A DNA stretch of 64,000 nucleotides from Ptychodera flava (lineage: Eukaryota; Hemichordata; Enteropneusta; Ptychoderidae), in contig NW_027248377.1 in the NCBI RefSeq assembly GCF_041260155.1, positions 404,501 through 468,500 of the forward strand, written 5' to 3'. Position 1 is the stretch's first letter. The number at the start of each line of letters is the position of its first letter. The notes beneath the pieces are model-generated. The model was not told the origin of the DNA, made no database searches, and saw only the letters and a list, made by a program, of their open reading frames with translations. Positions 1-10,283 of this stretch are shown here, piece after piece. The translations under genes and the position numbers were made by a program.

Positions 1-664
1 TAGAAAGTGATAGCATCTTGAAAAATATGAGAGGCGCCCAAAAGCCCTGAGAAATTGTGCTTGGCAGACTTGGCAGCATGGTACAGTTTTCAAAAGTTAA
101 AAGATAACCCGCAAGATCATTATCAAGATAATGATGACTTCTACAAAACTGATGAAGAGGATGATGATGATGAAAACAACACAATATATCAGATACGTGG
201 CCTTGTGTATAAAAAACGCACCAAAAGTAAAGTTATCAGATATGTTCGTTTCCATAGGGAAAAAGACAAAGAAAATCATTACAGAGAGTTAATAATGTTG
301 TTTTATCCTTGGCGAAATGAAAATGAACTCCTTGCAGGGTGCAAAACATACTATGATCGTTACATGCAAGTAAAATTTGAAGTAGATTCTAAAGAAAAGG
401 AGTACAATAAAAATGCTCAGGAATTAGATCAAGCTATTGAAGCAGTACAAAACACAGCCATTGATATGTTTGATAATGTTGCTCCAAATACACAACATCA
501 GGAACATCAAGACATTTTAGAAGGATCAAGGCCAAGTGACACATTGAGTATGTTTGCACCATGTGATGAGAGTCATTCTAAATATGACATTGGACAGGAC
601 ATTGGCATCAGTACAAATAATCCCATTATTGAAGATCTTCAACAACCACGAATGGCTGATAATG
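1..664 (+). pseudogene. Helentron helicase, 5' segment (broken)
   Basis: This is the part of a Helentron/Helitron replication protein that lies just before the Pif1 helicase domain. The stretch around residues 60-95 (RFHREKDKENHYRELIMLF followed by YPWRNE) is the family signature that precedes the helicase. An acidic low-complexity insert lies around residues 25-45. The left end is outside the window. A TAG at 11 and a change of frame near 50 (one frame reads YERRPKAL, the next LCLADLAAWY) show decay. The frame is open to 663, where the DIRS element begins, and the same frame resumes at 6216 in the Pif1 domain. It is therefore a transposon gene cut by insertion. The family is clear; the exact Helentron subgroup is not. 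Confidence 0.85.
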
Positions 665-972
665 GATGATTATGGCTTGCTATAATCATGGTTAACGCGG
701 GGAAGGGCACGGAGACGCAGGCCATTCTACCTTTGCCTCACAACCACGCCTCACGCTTCTGCCGAACACACAATGAACCCTTGCCTCTCGAATCACAGCT
801 GCTTCTTGTCCACCCTCACTATCAAATATGAATGCCATGCATGCCTTGCATGACGTCCAACCCGTTATCTGCTCGCATCACTGACCATCAGCTATCCATG
901 CATACCCCCCTTGGCCAAAGCCATTTGCCGCCACTTCAGCTCCTGCAACGATAACGTACACATCACAAATCC
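665..972 (+). repeat. DIRS copy 1, split direct repeat A1
   Basis: This begins GATGATTATGGC at the junction with the Helentron and is repeated almost exactly at 5491-5798 (A2). The match ends at CACATCACAAATCC, 17 bases before the gag ATG at 989. It is presumably the 5' untranslated/promoter part of the element. Confidence 0.9.
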
Positions 973-988
973 TTCTCGCATCCCGACC

Positions 989-2444
989 ATGGGTAAAACA
1001 AAGAAAAAGACCGGGCAAGCTGCCCGCCGATCTTCATCGCGACCGAAGCGGACTCCGAAGCACCTTGATCCCTACTTGGTACGGAGACAACAGGCTCAAC
1101 CCGATGACCAGCGCCCTACCACTTCGAACCCCGATGCAGTACCAATGCAGGGAGCGACAGACCACATCTCCAAACTCATTGAGGCCGGAATCGCCACAGC
1201 CGTCGAATCGATCCGACGTGACCTGCAAGTCCAAACGACCGGTGCTGCTGGCCTGACGGCACATCACCCATCAAGCCACCCTATCACTTCCGCTCACACA
1301 GATACTGGACCTCTATCGCCTGCTTCGATCATCGAGACCAGTGTGGAGCGGGCAGCCCGACCGGCCCACTCGCAGACTCACCAACAGCAGGCGTACGCTG
1401 TAACACAACAACAACCAGCCATTACAGCGAGCCACACAACTGACCTGGTCACCGCTGATGGCGTACATCACTTCCTGGATCAACCCACCGTAGGAGGCGC
1501 GCCTCATAACAACATAACAGCCAACATGGCTGCGCCCATGTTGCAGCGGACCCAGCTTCCCAGTTCCACAGAAACAACGCGGCGTCCACCCCCTCGTTCG
1601 GGAACACCGGCTAACGCACCAGCAGCTACGCCGCCAGCCGACCTCCTTCTACCATACGTTGAGCAAACGACTCTGAACAATCTGGCGAACATCGGTAAGT
1701 TCATCGACCTCAGTGAGCTACACCCCGATGCCCTTGCCCCAAGCGCATCAAGGGCCACAAAAACACAAATAGCCTTTGATCCTGACAACCCGGGTATAGC
1801 TACGTTCACCACCGAAGTCAAACGAAAGAACATTGACAACTTTGAGATCTGGTCTCAGTGTTACAGTACCTTCTTGATGTATAGATCATTCTACCATCCG
1901 CACCTAGCTATCCCCCTGGCTAACTACCACCGTTTCATAGCAGCACAGGCAGCTGCCTATAAACCTGAGGCCTGGCTAAACTACGACAAAGCCTTCCGCC
2001 TGAATGCGGCACGCTACCCTGACCAGGTGAACTGGGGCAAGCCGGATCCAGAGCTGCACTTCTTCCACTTCCAACAACACCCACACCTACTGATCCCCAC
2101 ATGCTTCGGATGTGGGCAACGAGGTCACGTCAAGACCGAGTGCAACAGACGTCCAAACAGCACCACGAACCCTTACTACTGGGAAAATACCAGTGACAAG
2201 AAGTAGTCCGAATCCACTCAACAACAACAGCCACAGGTATGTCGTTCCTTCAACTGTGGATCTTGCAAGACCCCCTGTCCCTATGGGAGAATACACAAAT
2301 GCACAGTGTGCGCCTCACCTGACCACAATGCTCAACAACACCACCTGGTCACAGGTCAGCAGCCACCCAGCCCTTTCGAGGAATGATCGCCAGTCCGGCG
2401 ATACTCGAAACGTTACAGCCAACAACACCAATCAACCTCGCTAA
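989..2444 (+). pseudogene. DIRS copy 1 gag (ORF1), one nonsense and one frameshift
   Basis: This is the nucleocapsid-like protein of the retrotransposon. I start at the ATG at 989 (MGKTKKKTGQ, very basic) because it lies just after A1 and matches copy 2 (MPKMKKSRGR). A long Pro/Ala/Thr/Gln-rich region is followed by a conserved block near FDPDNPGIATFTTEVKRK and a CCHC knuckle (CFGCGQRGHVKTEC, about 2104-2145). A TAG at 2204 interrupts the frame. Copy 2 has CAG at that place, so this is probably a C-to-T change. Beyond the stop the same frame gives a second Cys/His cluster (CRSFNCGSCKTPCPYG), which a frameshift near 2380 separates from its last residues. Confidence 0.88.
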
Positions 2445-3988
2445 ACTAGCCACAGCCCTTAAAGGCCACCCGAACTCTGCCACCCTACTCCATGACCTCA
2501 CCTACGGCGCCAACGTTGGCTTCACCGGGACCAATGGCCCACGCTACACCCGCAACGCAAACTCGGCCATGAGAGACCCTGAGGTTGTTACCAAAGCCAT
2601 ACAAAAGGAAATTCAATCAGGCCACACAGTTGGCCCATTCCGCACACCACCACTACCGAACTTCATCATCAACTCCCTCGGGTTGCGCCCCAAAAAGTCT
2701 GGGGGACATCGAATCATCATGGACCTATCACGGCCGAGATATGACTCTGTCAACCACAACATAAACAAGGATGACTACACCCTCACCTACTCCCGTGTCG
2801 ACGACGCAGTCGCCATGGTGCACAGACATGGCAAGGGCACTTTGCTTACCAAGGTGGACATTAAAAATGCATTCCGCCTATGCCCCGTTCGAAAGGCAGA
2901 CTGGCACCTCCTTGGTTTCAAATGGCAGGGACTCTACTTCTTTGATCGCGTGTTACCCTTCGGCTTACGCTCTGCTCCATTCCTCTTCAACCGCTTTGCC
3001 GAAGCCCTGCTTTGGATCATTCAATCTAGGGCAGGGACGAAGGACTTGTTGCACTACCTGGATGACTACCTTGGGGCCGGCCCACCTCACTCGGACAATG
3101 CCAGCATCTACTGGACACAATGCTCAGTACCTGTGATGACCTAGCCATCCCAATCGCACCAGAGAAGATTGAAGGGCCATCCCCGGTAATAACGTTCCTC
3201 GGTATTATCATTGACACCATCTCCATGACATTGCGGCTTCCCAATGACAAATTACAAGACCTCCTCGATGTTCTCCCGACCTGGCTACAGCGGCAAACAT
3301 GCACAAAACGAGAGCTACTCTCCCTCATCGGCACCCTCAGCTTCGCGTGCAAATGCATTCCAGCTGGCCGCATATTCCTCCGTCGTATGTTAGACCTCAG
3401 TGTGACAGTTCAAGCACTCAATTCCACCGTCATTTTGTCCAGTGAATTCCGCCTCGACGCGAAGTGGTGGTGCGACTTCTTGCCAACGTGGAATGGTACT
3501 GCCTCATTCCTGGAGCCAAACTGGACCTTATCCCGCGACCTGGATCTATTCACCGACGCCTCCGGTACCATTGGCTGTGGTGGCTACCATAAGGGCCACT
3601 GGTTACCGTCACCTGGCCCACCTCACTCACTGCCTCAATCGCCTGGAAAGAGATGTACCCCATACTAGTGGCCTGTTCAATTTGGGGCATTTGTGGCACG
3701 GCCGCCGCATCCTCTTTCACTGTGACAACCAAACAGTAGTGCATATTTGGAAAAAAGGCTCAGCCCGATGCCCGAAGATCATGCACCTGGTCAGAGGCAT
3801 CTTTTATCAGGCGGCCAAAGGTAACTTCCATGTCTGATAGCCCACATTAACGGAACTGATAACTCAATTGCTGACTCACTTTCTCGTTCACAGATGCCGA
3901 GATTCAGAACGCTGGCACCCGAGGCACAAGCACAACCCACGCCAGTACCGCAGCACCTGCGACCATTGCACCTGATATGCGGCAACTG
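2383..3988 (+). pseudogene. DIRS copy 1 reverse transcriptase - RNase H (frameshifted)
   Basis: This is pol of the retrotransposon and would copy its RNA into DNA. RT motifs are visible: RPKKSGGHRIIMDLSRP, then LTKVDIKNAF with the first catalytic Asp, LPFGLRSAPFLF, and HYLDDYL with the catalytic pair (about 3049-3071). The thumb/connection follows (FLGIIIDT, TKRELLSLIGTLSFACK). RNase H shows DLFTDASGTIGCGGY, the WKEMYP block, DNQTV and DNSIADSLSR. The frame changes near 3110, 3635, 3695 and 3835, so no single product is possible. The RT frame starts inside the end of gag and is +1 to it, as in copy 2, which suggests that frameshifting or an internal start normally expresses pol. Confidence 0.9.
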
Positions 3989-4939
3989 ATGACGCTGGCC
4001 ACGGCCTACATTCACAACAGTGTTGCTGAAAACACGCGACGCACATACCAGGTAGGCCAGACATGCTACGCCAACTTCTGCTCATCATACGGACTACGCG
4101 CAACGCCCATCACGGTTAGGGCGGCAATCCTATTTGTCACCAATCTTGCAGACCGGGGCCTCGCGTATAAGACTATCAAGGTGTACCTTGCGGGGGCAAT
4201 GCACAAGCACGTCGAGCTAGGCTATGAAGACGATGTCACCACCCATGCGTTGCTGCAGCGCACGCTACAAGGGATCCGGAGGAGTATCGGTGATGTGCGC
4301 CGGCTACGTCTGCCAATCACAATCAACGTACTTCGCCACCTAAAGGAGAGTCTACGATCGTGGGAAGGCCTGTGTGATCACGACAAGGTCATGTTATGGG
4401 CAAGCTTCACCCTCGCCTTCTTCGGATTCTTGAGAGTGAGTGAATTCACTGCGGCTGGGCCACTGCAGTTCGACCCAGCCACAACGCTGCTTGCTCAAGA
4501 CATAGTGTTGAGCAGTGTACTAGAAGTGAGACTGAAATCCTCTAAGACTGACCCGTATCGACGTGGGTACGTACTCCGCATTGCGCCAACCGGGACATCT
4601 GTCTGTGCGGTCAACGCCTTTGCAAAATACCGACGATCACATTGCCTTACGAATACAGCGGTGCCGGTCTTCCAATTTGCTGATGGCACGTGACTCACGC
4701 GTCAAAGGCTGACGCACTACCTGAGAAAGCTACTCGTGCATTCAGGGATTGAAAGTGCGGAACTATATACCACACATAGCTTTAGAAGTGGTGCTGCCAC
4801 AACCGCCGCCGAGGCTGGCCTACCAGATTGGCTAATAAAGACCCTAGGACGATGGCGGAGTGATGCGTACCAGGTCTACATAAAGACAGCGAAAGAGACT
4901 CTAGACTCTGTGCCTCGCGTGCTTGCTACAAGGAAGTAG
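3977..4939 (+). pseudogene. DIRS copy 1 tyrosine recombinase, one in-frame TGA
   Basis: This enzyme integrates the circular DNA copy. The N-terminal SAM-like core-binding region (NSVAENTRRTY, then TVRAAILFVTNL) is followed by the catalytic domain. The active-site Arg is in GFLRVSEF, Lys in SSKTDPYRRG, HxxR in HSFRSGAAT, Trp in LGRWRSDAY, and the nucleophile Tyr in QVYIKTA. All expected residues are present across 3977-4939 in one frame, broken only by TGA at 4691-4693. The codon context ACG TGA fits decay of a CGA arginine codon. The reading frame extends upstream of the ATG at 3977, so the true start may be fused to pol. B1 begins about 280 bases downstream. Confidence 0.9.
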
Positions 4940-5217
4940 TCTCTAGGACATGAGGTGTTAGAAACACCTACTAGTTAGTGGGACTTTAACGACACTCGAT
5001 CTACAGTACAAAATCTACATGACTATGTTAGCAAAGTTGGGCATACAATATGTGGAACTGTACACGTCACTTGAATAAACATCGAACTGTGGACTATGAA
5101 CTATGAACTATTCACAATAAACGGTTGTTTATCCTGTGGTACACATAGTGGCAGTCGCCTAAGGATGTTCCATAATCAGTTGTACGACTTCCAGGTCTGA
5201 GGGCTGGCTTTAATTTG
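4940..5217 (+). other. DIRS copy 1, untranslated stretch between YR and B1
   Basis: No coding region is seen here. It contains AATAAA-like motifs (about 5074 and 5117) and ends with TTTAATTTGGGGG, a phrase that recurs in copy 2 at 13616 and in weaker form at 13990. It may mark the start of the B repeat. Confidence 0.5.
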
Positions 5218-5490
5218 GGGGCTGCTGTCGCGGATCCGGAGGGACCATGGTACCACGTTGCCCGATGCATGGCATGATCCCGCAAGGGGTCCGTGTCATC
5301 TTCCAGGCCGCCACGACGCCGTGCATCCCCGCCGTGGCAGTAGGTGCATCCTGGGTAACACGTTGCCCTCCCTTGAGGTCATTCAAATCTGCGACTGGCT
5401 TCACGGGAAAGGCCGCCACGACGCCCGGATGTTCCATCGCCCCTGGGTTTCGGCCAAGCCCTGTCTCCGTGTCGTTTCTTTGCGTTAATG
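5218..5490 (+). repeat. DIRS copy 1, split direct repeat B1
   Basis: This runs from GGGGCTGCTGTCGCGG to GTTTCTTTGCGTTAATG and abuts A2 directly. It is duplicated at 5949-6219 with only two single-base indels (near 5372 and 5459). The B1/A2 boundary reproduces the junction of the circular integration intermediate: TTGCGTTAATG then GATGATT. Confidence 0.9.
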
Positions 5491-5798
5491 GATGATTATG
5501 GCTTGCTATAATCATGGTTAACGCGGGAAAGGGCACGGAGACGCAGGCCATTCTACCTTTGCCTCACAACCGCGCCTCACGCTTCTGCTGAACACACAAT
5601 GAACCCTTGCCTCTCGAATCACAGCTGCTTCTTGTCCACCCTCACTATCAAATATGAATGCCATGCATGCCTTGCATGACGTCCAACCCGTTATCTGCTC
5701 GCATCACTGACCATCAGCTATCCATGCATACCCCCCTTGGCCAAAGCCATTTGCCGCCACTTCAGCTCCTGCAACGATAACGTACACATCACAAATCC
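5491..5798 (+). repeat. DIRS copy 1, split direct repeat A2
   Basis: This copy of A1 starts immediately after B1. Where A1 leads into gag, A2 instead runs into CCTCCCACCCACCC and a homopolymer. Confidence 0.9.
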
Positions 5799-5811
5799 CC
5801 TCCCACCCACC

Positions 5812-5846
<35 letters not shown>

Positions 5847-5948
5847 AAAGCAAGCTGCGGCATTAGCAACCCACATACAGACATATTACAGTTTGTCACA
5901 TTTCTATCTTGATGTTATTTGGATGATCAAATCTCAATAAAGTTCCAT
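5799..5948 (+). other. Poly(A) tract and AATAAA spacer between A2 and B2
   Basis: An uninterrupted run of about 32 A (5812-5843) is followed by about 90 unique bases and AATAAA at 5936-5941, just before B2. Copy 2 has the same arrangement (A-rich run, then AATAAA before B2), so this is a structural part of the family and not an accidental retroposed tail. Confidence 0.7.
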
Positions 5949-6219
5949 GGGGCTGCTGTCGCGGATCCGGAGGGACCATGGTACCACGTTGCCCGATGCA
6001 TGGCATGATCCCGCAAGGGGTCCGTGTCATCTTCCAGGCCGCCACGACGCCGTGCATCCCCGCCGTGGCAGTAGGTGCATCCTGGGTAACACGTTGCCCT
6101 CCTTGAGGTCATTCAAATCTGCGACTGGCTTCACGGGAAAGGCCGCCACGACGCCCGGATGTTCCATCGCCCCTGGGTTTCGGCCAAGCCCGTCTCCGTG
6201 TCGTTTCTTTGCGTTAATG
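5949..6219 (+). repeat. DIRS copy 1, split direct repeat B2 (right terminus)
   Basis: This is the second copy of B. It ends GCGTTAATG, after which Helentron coding sequence resumes at once (ELYPLLQKLNKKQ), in the frame that was left at 663. Confidence 0.9.
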
Positions 6220-7727
6220 AATTATATCCACTTTTACAGAAACTCAACAAGAAACAAAAAGAAATATTCTATCACATAGTACATTGGATGAAAACAAGGA
6301 CAGAGTCGTTAAATATTTTTGTAACAGGTGGCGCTGGTGTAGGGAAATCTCTTGTTCTCAAATCATTGTATCAAGTACTTTAAAATATCTTTCAAATCTT
6401 CCTGGTGAAAATCCTGACAACATACACTTATTACTAGTTGCACCTACTGGAAAAGCTGCTTACAACATTAAGGGTACTACAATTCATTCAGCTTTTCAAA
6501 TTCCTGCATCCCAAGGTTTTCATTATAGACCACTGACATCAGAAAGACTTAATACTCTACAAGCAAAATACAGGAACTTAAAAGTCATATTCATAGATGA
6601 AATCTCCATGGTTGGTAATGGTATGTAAACTATATCAATCTCAGACTACAACAGATAATGGCCAACAATAAAATCTTTGGTGGTGTCAGCGTTGTTAGCT
6701 TTGGCGACTTATATCAATTAAAACCTGTCTTTGATGGTTGGATATTTAACGACCTTCAACATGATTATGGGCCATTGGCTGTCAACATCTGGAAAGACCT
6801 GTTCAAAATGTTTGAATTAACAGATATTATGAGGCAAAAGGATGACCAGAATTTTGCTAAATTACTCAACCGTATACGTGAGGGAAAGCATACATCTCAT
6901 GACATAAAAGTTCTGCAAACTCGAATAGTCAGTGTTGATAAAAAAACTTCATCTATTGATGAGTCGACAGTACATCTTTATTGCGAGAACAGACTTGTTG
7001 ATGACCACAATGCAATAGCATATGACAGACTTACAGGAATAAAAACATGTATACCTGCTACTGATACAGTCATTGGCGATGTCTCTGAGATCATAAAACA
7101 CAAAACATTAGGTATTGTTGTCATGCTTCCTGCTCAAAAAACAATGGGGTTAGTTTCTAAATTATCAATTGGAACAAATCAGCGTATTGAGCTTTGCATT
7201 AATCTGTCTGTAAATGATGGATTGATAAATGGTACTCCAGGAGTAATCAAATACATCGATGGACCTGATTTGCATCATGTTACTATTCTATGGATTTTAT
7301 TTGATGACGATTGTGTTGGCAAAAACCTGCGACGTGAAAAACGGCATTTAATACATGACAAAGTATCTCACAGATGGACGCCAGTTTTACAGATATCACG
7401 GCAATTTAGAGTGGGAAGACACAAAAATGCAGAAGTTGTGAGAAAACAATTTCCACTCAGACCAAGCTAGTGCCAAAAACAATACATCGTTGTCAAGGTG
7501 ATACACTTAACAATGTGGTTGTGGACTTCAGTACAGCAAACAAGAGAAATCAGTGTCATGTACACTATGTTGCTTTAAGCAGAGTGACTAAACTTACAGG
7601 TCTCAACATAACCACATTACAAGAAAATCAAATATCAGTTAGCACTGATGTTACACAAGAGATGCAACGCATGAGAACCCATTCCATGCTACAACTCTGT
7701 TTCACATTACCATATATTATATCGAAC
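6216..7727 (+). pseudogene. Helentron Pif1-like helicase domain (frameshifted)
   Basis: This SF1B helicase unwinds DNA during rolling-circle transposition. Visible motifs are Walker A GGAGVGKS (about 6328-6351), Ia VAPTGKAAYNIKG with TIHSAF, Walker B FIDEISMVG (about 6592), the SFGDLYQLKPV motif, INGTPGVIKYIDG, TIHRCQGDT, and HVHYVALSRV near the end. The frame shifts near 6383, 6620-6657 and 7465, so the gene is dead. It continues directly from the 5' segment once the DIRS insertion is removed, and leads into the EEP domain in the same polypeptide order as animal Helentrons. Confidence 0.92.
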
Positions 7728-8368
7728 AGATTCATTATTACTTATCAAAATGTGAGATCTCTTCATTGCCATTTTCAAGATGTTGCTAGTGATTTCAGCT
7801 TAACTTCAGCTGATGTACTAATTTGCAGTGAATCAAGACTACAAACCGGCGATCACAATGATGACTTCAAAATAGCAGACTTCAACCTTTTCAGACAGGA
7901 TGATAAAAACCGTCAAAACAACACCAGACCATATCATGGTATGGTTATGTACAGCAAAGAAAACACTCTTGAAGCTACCCCACAGACACTGCATTGTTTT
8001 AATACAGATTTCTTAATTGCAATACACAAAACAACATTTGGTTTAGTTCAAATTGTTGGTGTTTACAATCCACCATCATCACATCAAACTTACAACATGC
8101 TCTTCTTCAGCTCATCCATACACTTGAGTACAATCTACCAACCGTGATCATTGGTGATTTCAATGTTGACTTACAAAAGCAAACACAATCTACAAGACAA
8201 CTATCTGAACTTATGACAAAGCACTTCAACTACACACAAGTTATTGAGGAGTCAACAACAGACTATGGATCATGCCTTGATCACATTTACACTAACATCC
8301 ATTGCATGCAAAGTGGTGTACTTGAGTCATACTATAGTGACCACAAACCAATTTGGATTGCATTGTAA
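7728..8368 (+). pseudogene. Helentron C-terminal EEP (AP-like) endonuclease domain
   Basis: This metal-dependent endonuclease domain is fused behind the helicase in Helentrons, and its role in transposition is unsettled. Motifs in order are TYQNVRSL (about 7741), CSESRL with the metal-binding Glu, VGVYNPPSS, IIGDFNVDL (about 8147), LDHIYTN (about 8279) and SDHKPIWI (about 8338), then a TAA stop. The catalytic residues of the APE/EEP fold are all retained. One frameshift near 8100 separates the first half from GDFN. It could be confused with a non-LTR retrotransposon endonuclease, but it lies C-terminal to a helicase and no RT follows. Confidence 0.92.
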
Positions 8369-9896
8369 AATAGAATTAAATCAAAAACTGCGGTCATACT
8401 AATTACTGCCGTGACTACCCGTAGCTGCCTGAGAACTGCCCGAGGAAAAAGTGGGACAAACAGGTTCAGTTTATTTCATGCCCAGCCAACCCAAAATATC
8501 ATTGATTTGACGTTAACCTGATGTTTTCTCCAGCCGTTTTGAAACACTGAAGACACCGGGCTTCGAGGACGTCGCCAGCTTGACATTGAGTTCATACCAT
8601 TCAGTCCGAGAGATGGTACAATAATCTCGCCAAACGCTCACAGTTTGACAGCTTACCACCCCTTGCACTGAATGGTATGATCTCACAATCAACTGTAAAG
8701 AAAAAAAATTGAAAGATTTCTGCAGTGATGTCAATTACACTTAAGGATTACTCAGCAAGGGCACTTTGCAAGACCAGTACTGGTTAGCCACTTTCATACA
8801 GAGGAATTTCTCCTTACTACTCTTACACAAAAACACTCCATTATTTCTCCGTACTACTCATACTAACTCTCTATTGCTATTTAAACTATGTCCTTCTCAA
8901 TGGCTCATTTTAATCTATTTTCTTGAAAGATTTATCAAAAATAGCCATGTTGTTTGTCTTTTACTTGAGTTCTTAAAAAATAAAAATGGTTTTCTGAAAG
9001 AATGCGTATATGGCTTTTCATTACTTTATGGTGATATCACTTTGGCCTATACAGTGTGAAGCACTGTACCAATCAATTGCACTTGTTATGTAAATGCTGA
9101 TACAATGCCAGAAGCCAAAGACATTCAGCATTTTTTCCACCGAATTCATATTTGTAAATAAAAAGGCCGTTGTCATTGGTCTGTCATGATAATGTCCATG
9201 ATCTTGATCATCACAGCTTAAAAAACTTTAAAACTATTGGCAAAAGTTTAAATTTACAGACAAATGCAATATCTATGAAAACACGTGAGCATTTTCAGTT
9301 CATGTCTGGTTAAGGTTTGGTGTCAATTTTGTTAATATTGTTTGTTTCAAAAAATGTCCTTGAAGCCACTTGACTGAAGATTTCTAATTTGTTTTTAGAT
9401 GCCTTCAGATTTGTTTCAAAAATTGCAAAATTTGTTTAACCTTTTTTGTCTAATTTTCTAATTTTTAAGCGAAAAATCTCTGATTAAATCAACCTGCTGA
9501 AAACTCTCAAATTTGGTTTTGATTAGGCATTATGTCATTCACATCTGATAAAATAGTTAAATTCATATAGTGTCAATATTGCGACAAAGAATTTCAATTT
9601 TGGCAAAAACATTTAGGAAAATACATGTCTGATAGCTTTCAAATTTGATTTATTTGTTACAGTGGCTCAGATCAACTCAAATGGAAGTACAGTACAGGGT
9701 TGTTGATGTAATCTTAGTAAAAACTAGCAAGTAACATACTTAACATAACTTAAGTGTATCCCATATGTTAGTTATTGAGTCCATGGTATATACATACACA
9801 CTGAAGTAAAGTGTGATCTGTTTAAAATACATTGTGCATTGCTCTTTTCTGTTGATTAAAACAATGAATGTTGAGCGTATGGATGATGTATTGTAG
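8369..9896 (+). other. Helentron 3' region and host intron, no gene seen
   Basis: AT-rich DNA without a supportable ORF. An inverted pair (CATACCATTCAGT at about 8593, ACTGAATGGTATG at about 8669) makes a long stem typical of transposon termini and may belong to the Helentron end. I could not find a confident 3' terminus. The remainder reads as intron of the host gene. Confidence 0.5.
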
Positions 9897-9945
9897 TCTC
9901 ATCATGAAAAAAATACAGCGTTTACATGATCAATTAAATACAAAG
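9897..9945 (+). CDS. Host gene exon a (49 nt, coiled-coil type)
   Basis: A predicted internal exon between ATTGTAG and GTAAGATT. It reads as one base completing a codon plus 16 codons (LIMKKIQRLHDQLNTK), so it ends in phase 0. Its first 24 bases closely resemble the start of the terminal exon at 35025 (TCTCATTATGGAAG), and the peptides align (LIMKKIQR / LIMEEIKR), which suggests an internal duplication of the gene. The upstream polypyrimidine tract is weak. Gene identity is unknown and the 5' part of the gene was not found. Confidence 0.5.
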
Positions 9946-10262
9946 GTAAGATTTGAGATAATATGACCAGTGACTTCTTGTATCTCAAGAGAGAGAGTAT
10001 TGGTAAATGCCAGTATACTTTTTAAAGAAATATGCTAGAATGAAGTGTATGGATATCCATCATTTTCAAGGTGTCCATGATTAAAAGCTAATTAATATTT
10101 CGTGAATGCATTGATGACATTAGATATGTATATGTACATGTTAAATTTCTTTCAGAAAAGCAGTCCAAATATACGCTTGTTTTGCCTAATATACATGATT
10201 TAACCTCAGAATATGAGTTTGAACATAAAATTAATTCTGATCCTTCATTTTGCTTTTTACAG

Positions 10263-10283
10263 AGAGGAAGAAAGCTGAGCAAA
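10263..10283 (+). CDS. Host gene microexon 1 (21 nt)
   Basis: Flanked by a good acceptor (CATTTTGCTTTTTACAG) and donor (GTAAGATG). In phase 0, which matches the end of exon a and the start of the 33870 exon, it encodes RGRKLSK. The two Lys positions (4 and 7) are shared with microexons 2-4. Its flanking introns do not resemble those of the other three. Confidence 0.55.

Larger units (their letters stand above)
660..6219 (+). mobile_element. DIRS-order (Ngaro/PAT-like) YR retrotransposon, copy 1
   Basis: The layout is A1 (665-972), gag, RT-RNase H, tyrosine recombinase, B1 (5218-5490), A2 (5491-5798), B2 (5949-6219). Split direct repeats of the form A1...B1A2B2 plus a YR in place of an integrase define the Ngaro/PAT side of the DIRS order. 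A1 and A2 differ at about 3 of 308 positions and B1 and B2 by two single-base indels, so the insertion looks fairly young. All three coding regions nevertheless carry stops or frameshifts. No methyltransferase or hydrolase ORF is seen. The ends share TAATG with the target, so the outer coordinates are ambiguous by 5 bases. Confidence 0.93.

Noticed and set aside
911..988. Upstream start for DIRS gag (MAKAICRHFSS...)
   Set aside because: It lies in the A1 repeat, which also occurs without gag as A2; the ATG at 989 matches the start in copy 2.
5210..6279. ORFs of about 80-113 aa in B1, B2 and their junctions
   Set aside because: They sit wholly in untranslated terminal repeats and are not conserved in copy 2.
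1..8368. Functional host Pif1 helicase gene
   Set aside because: The domain order (YPWRNE block, Pif1 helicase, EEP nuclease) and multiple frameshifts mark a decayed Helentron.
7728..8368. Endonuclease of a LINE retrotransposon
   Set aside because: It is fused behind a helicase and no reverse transcriptase follows.
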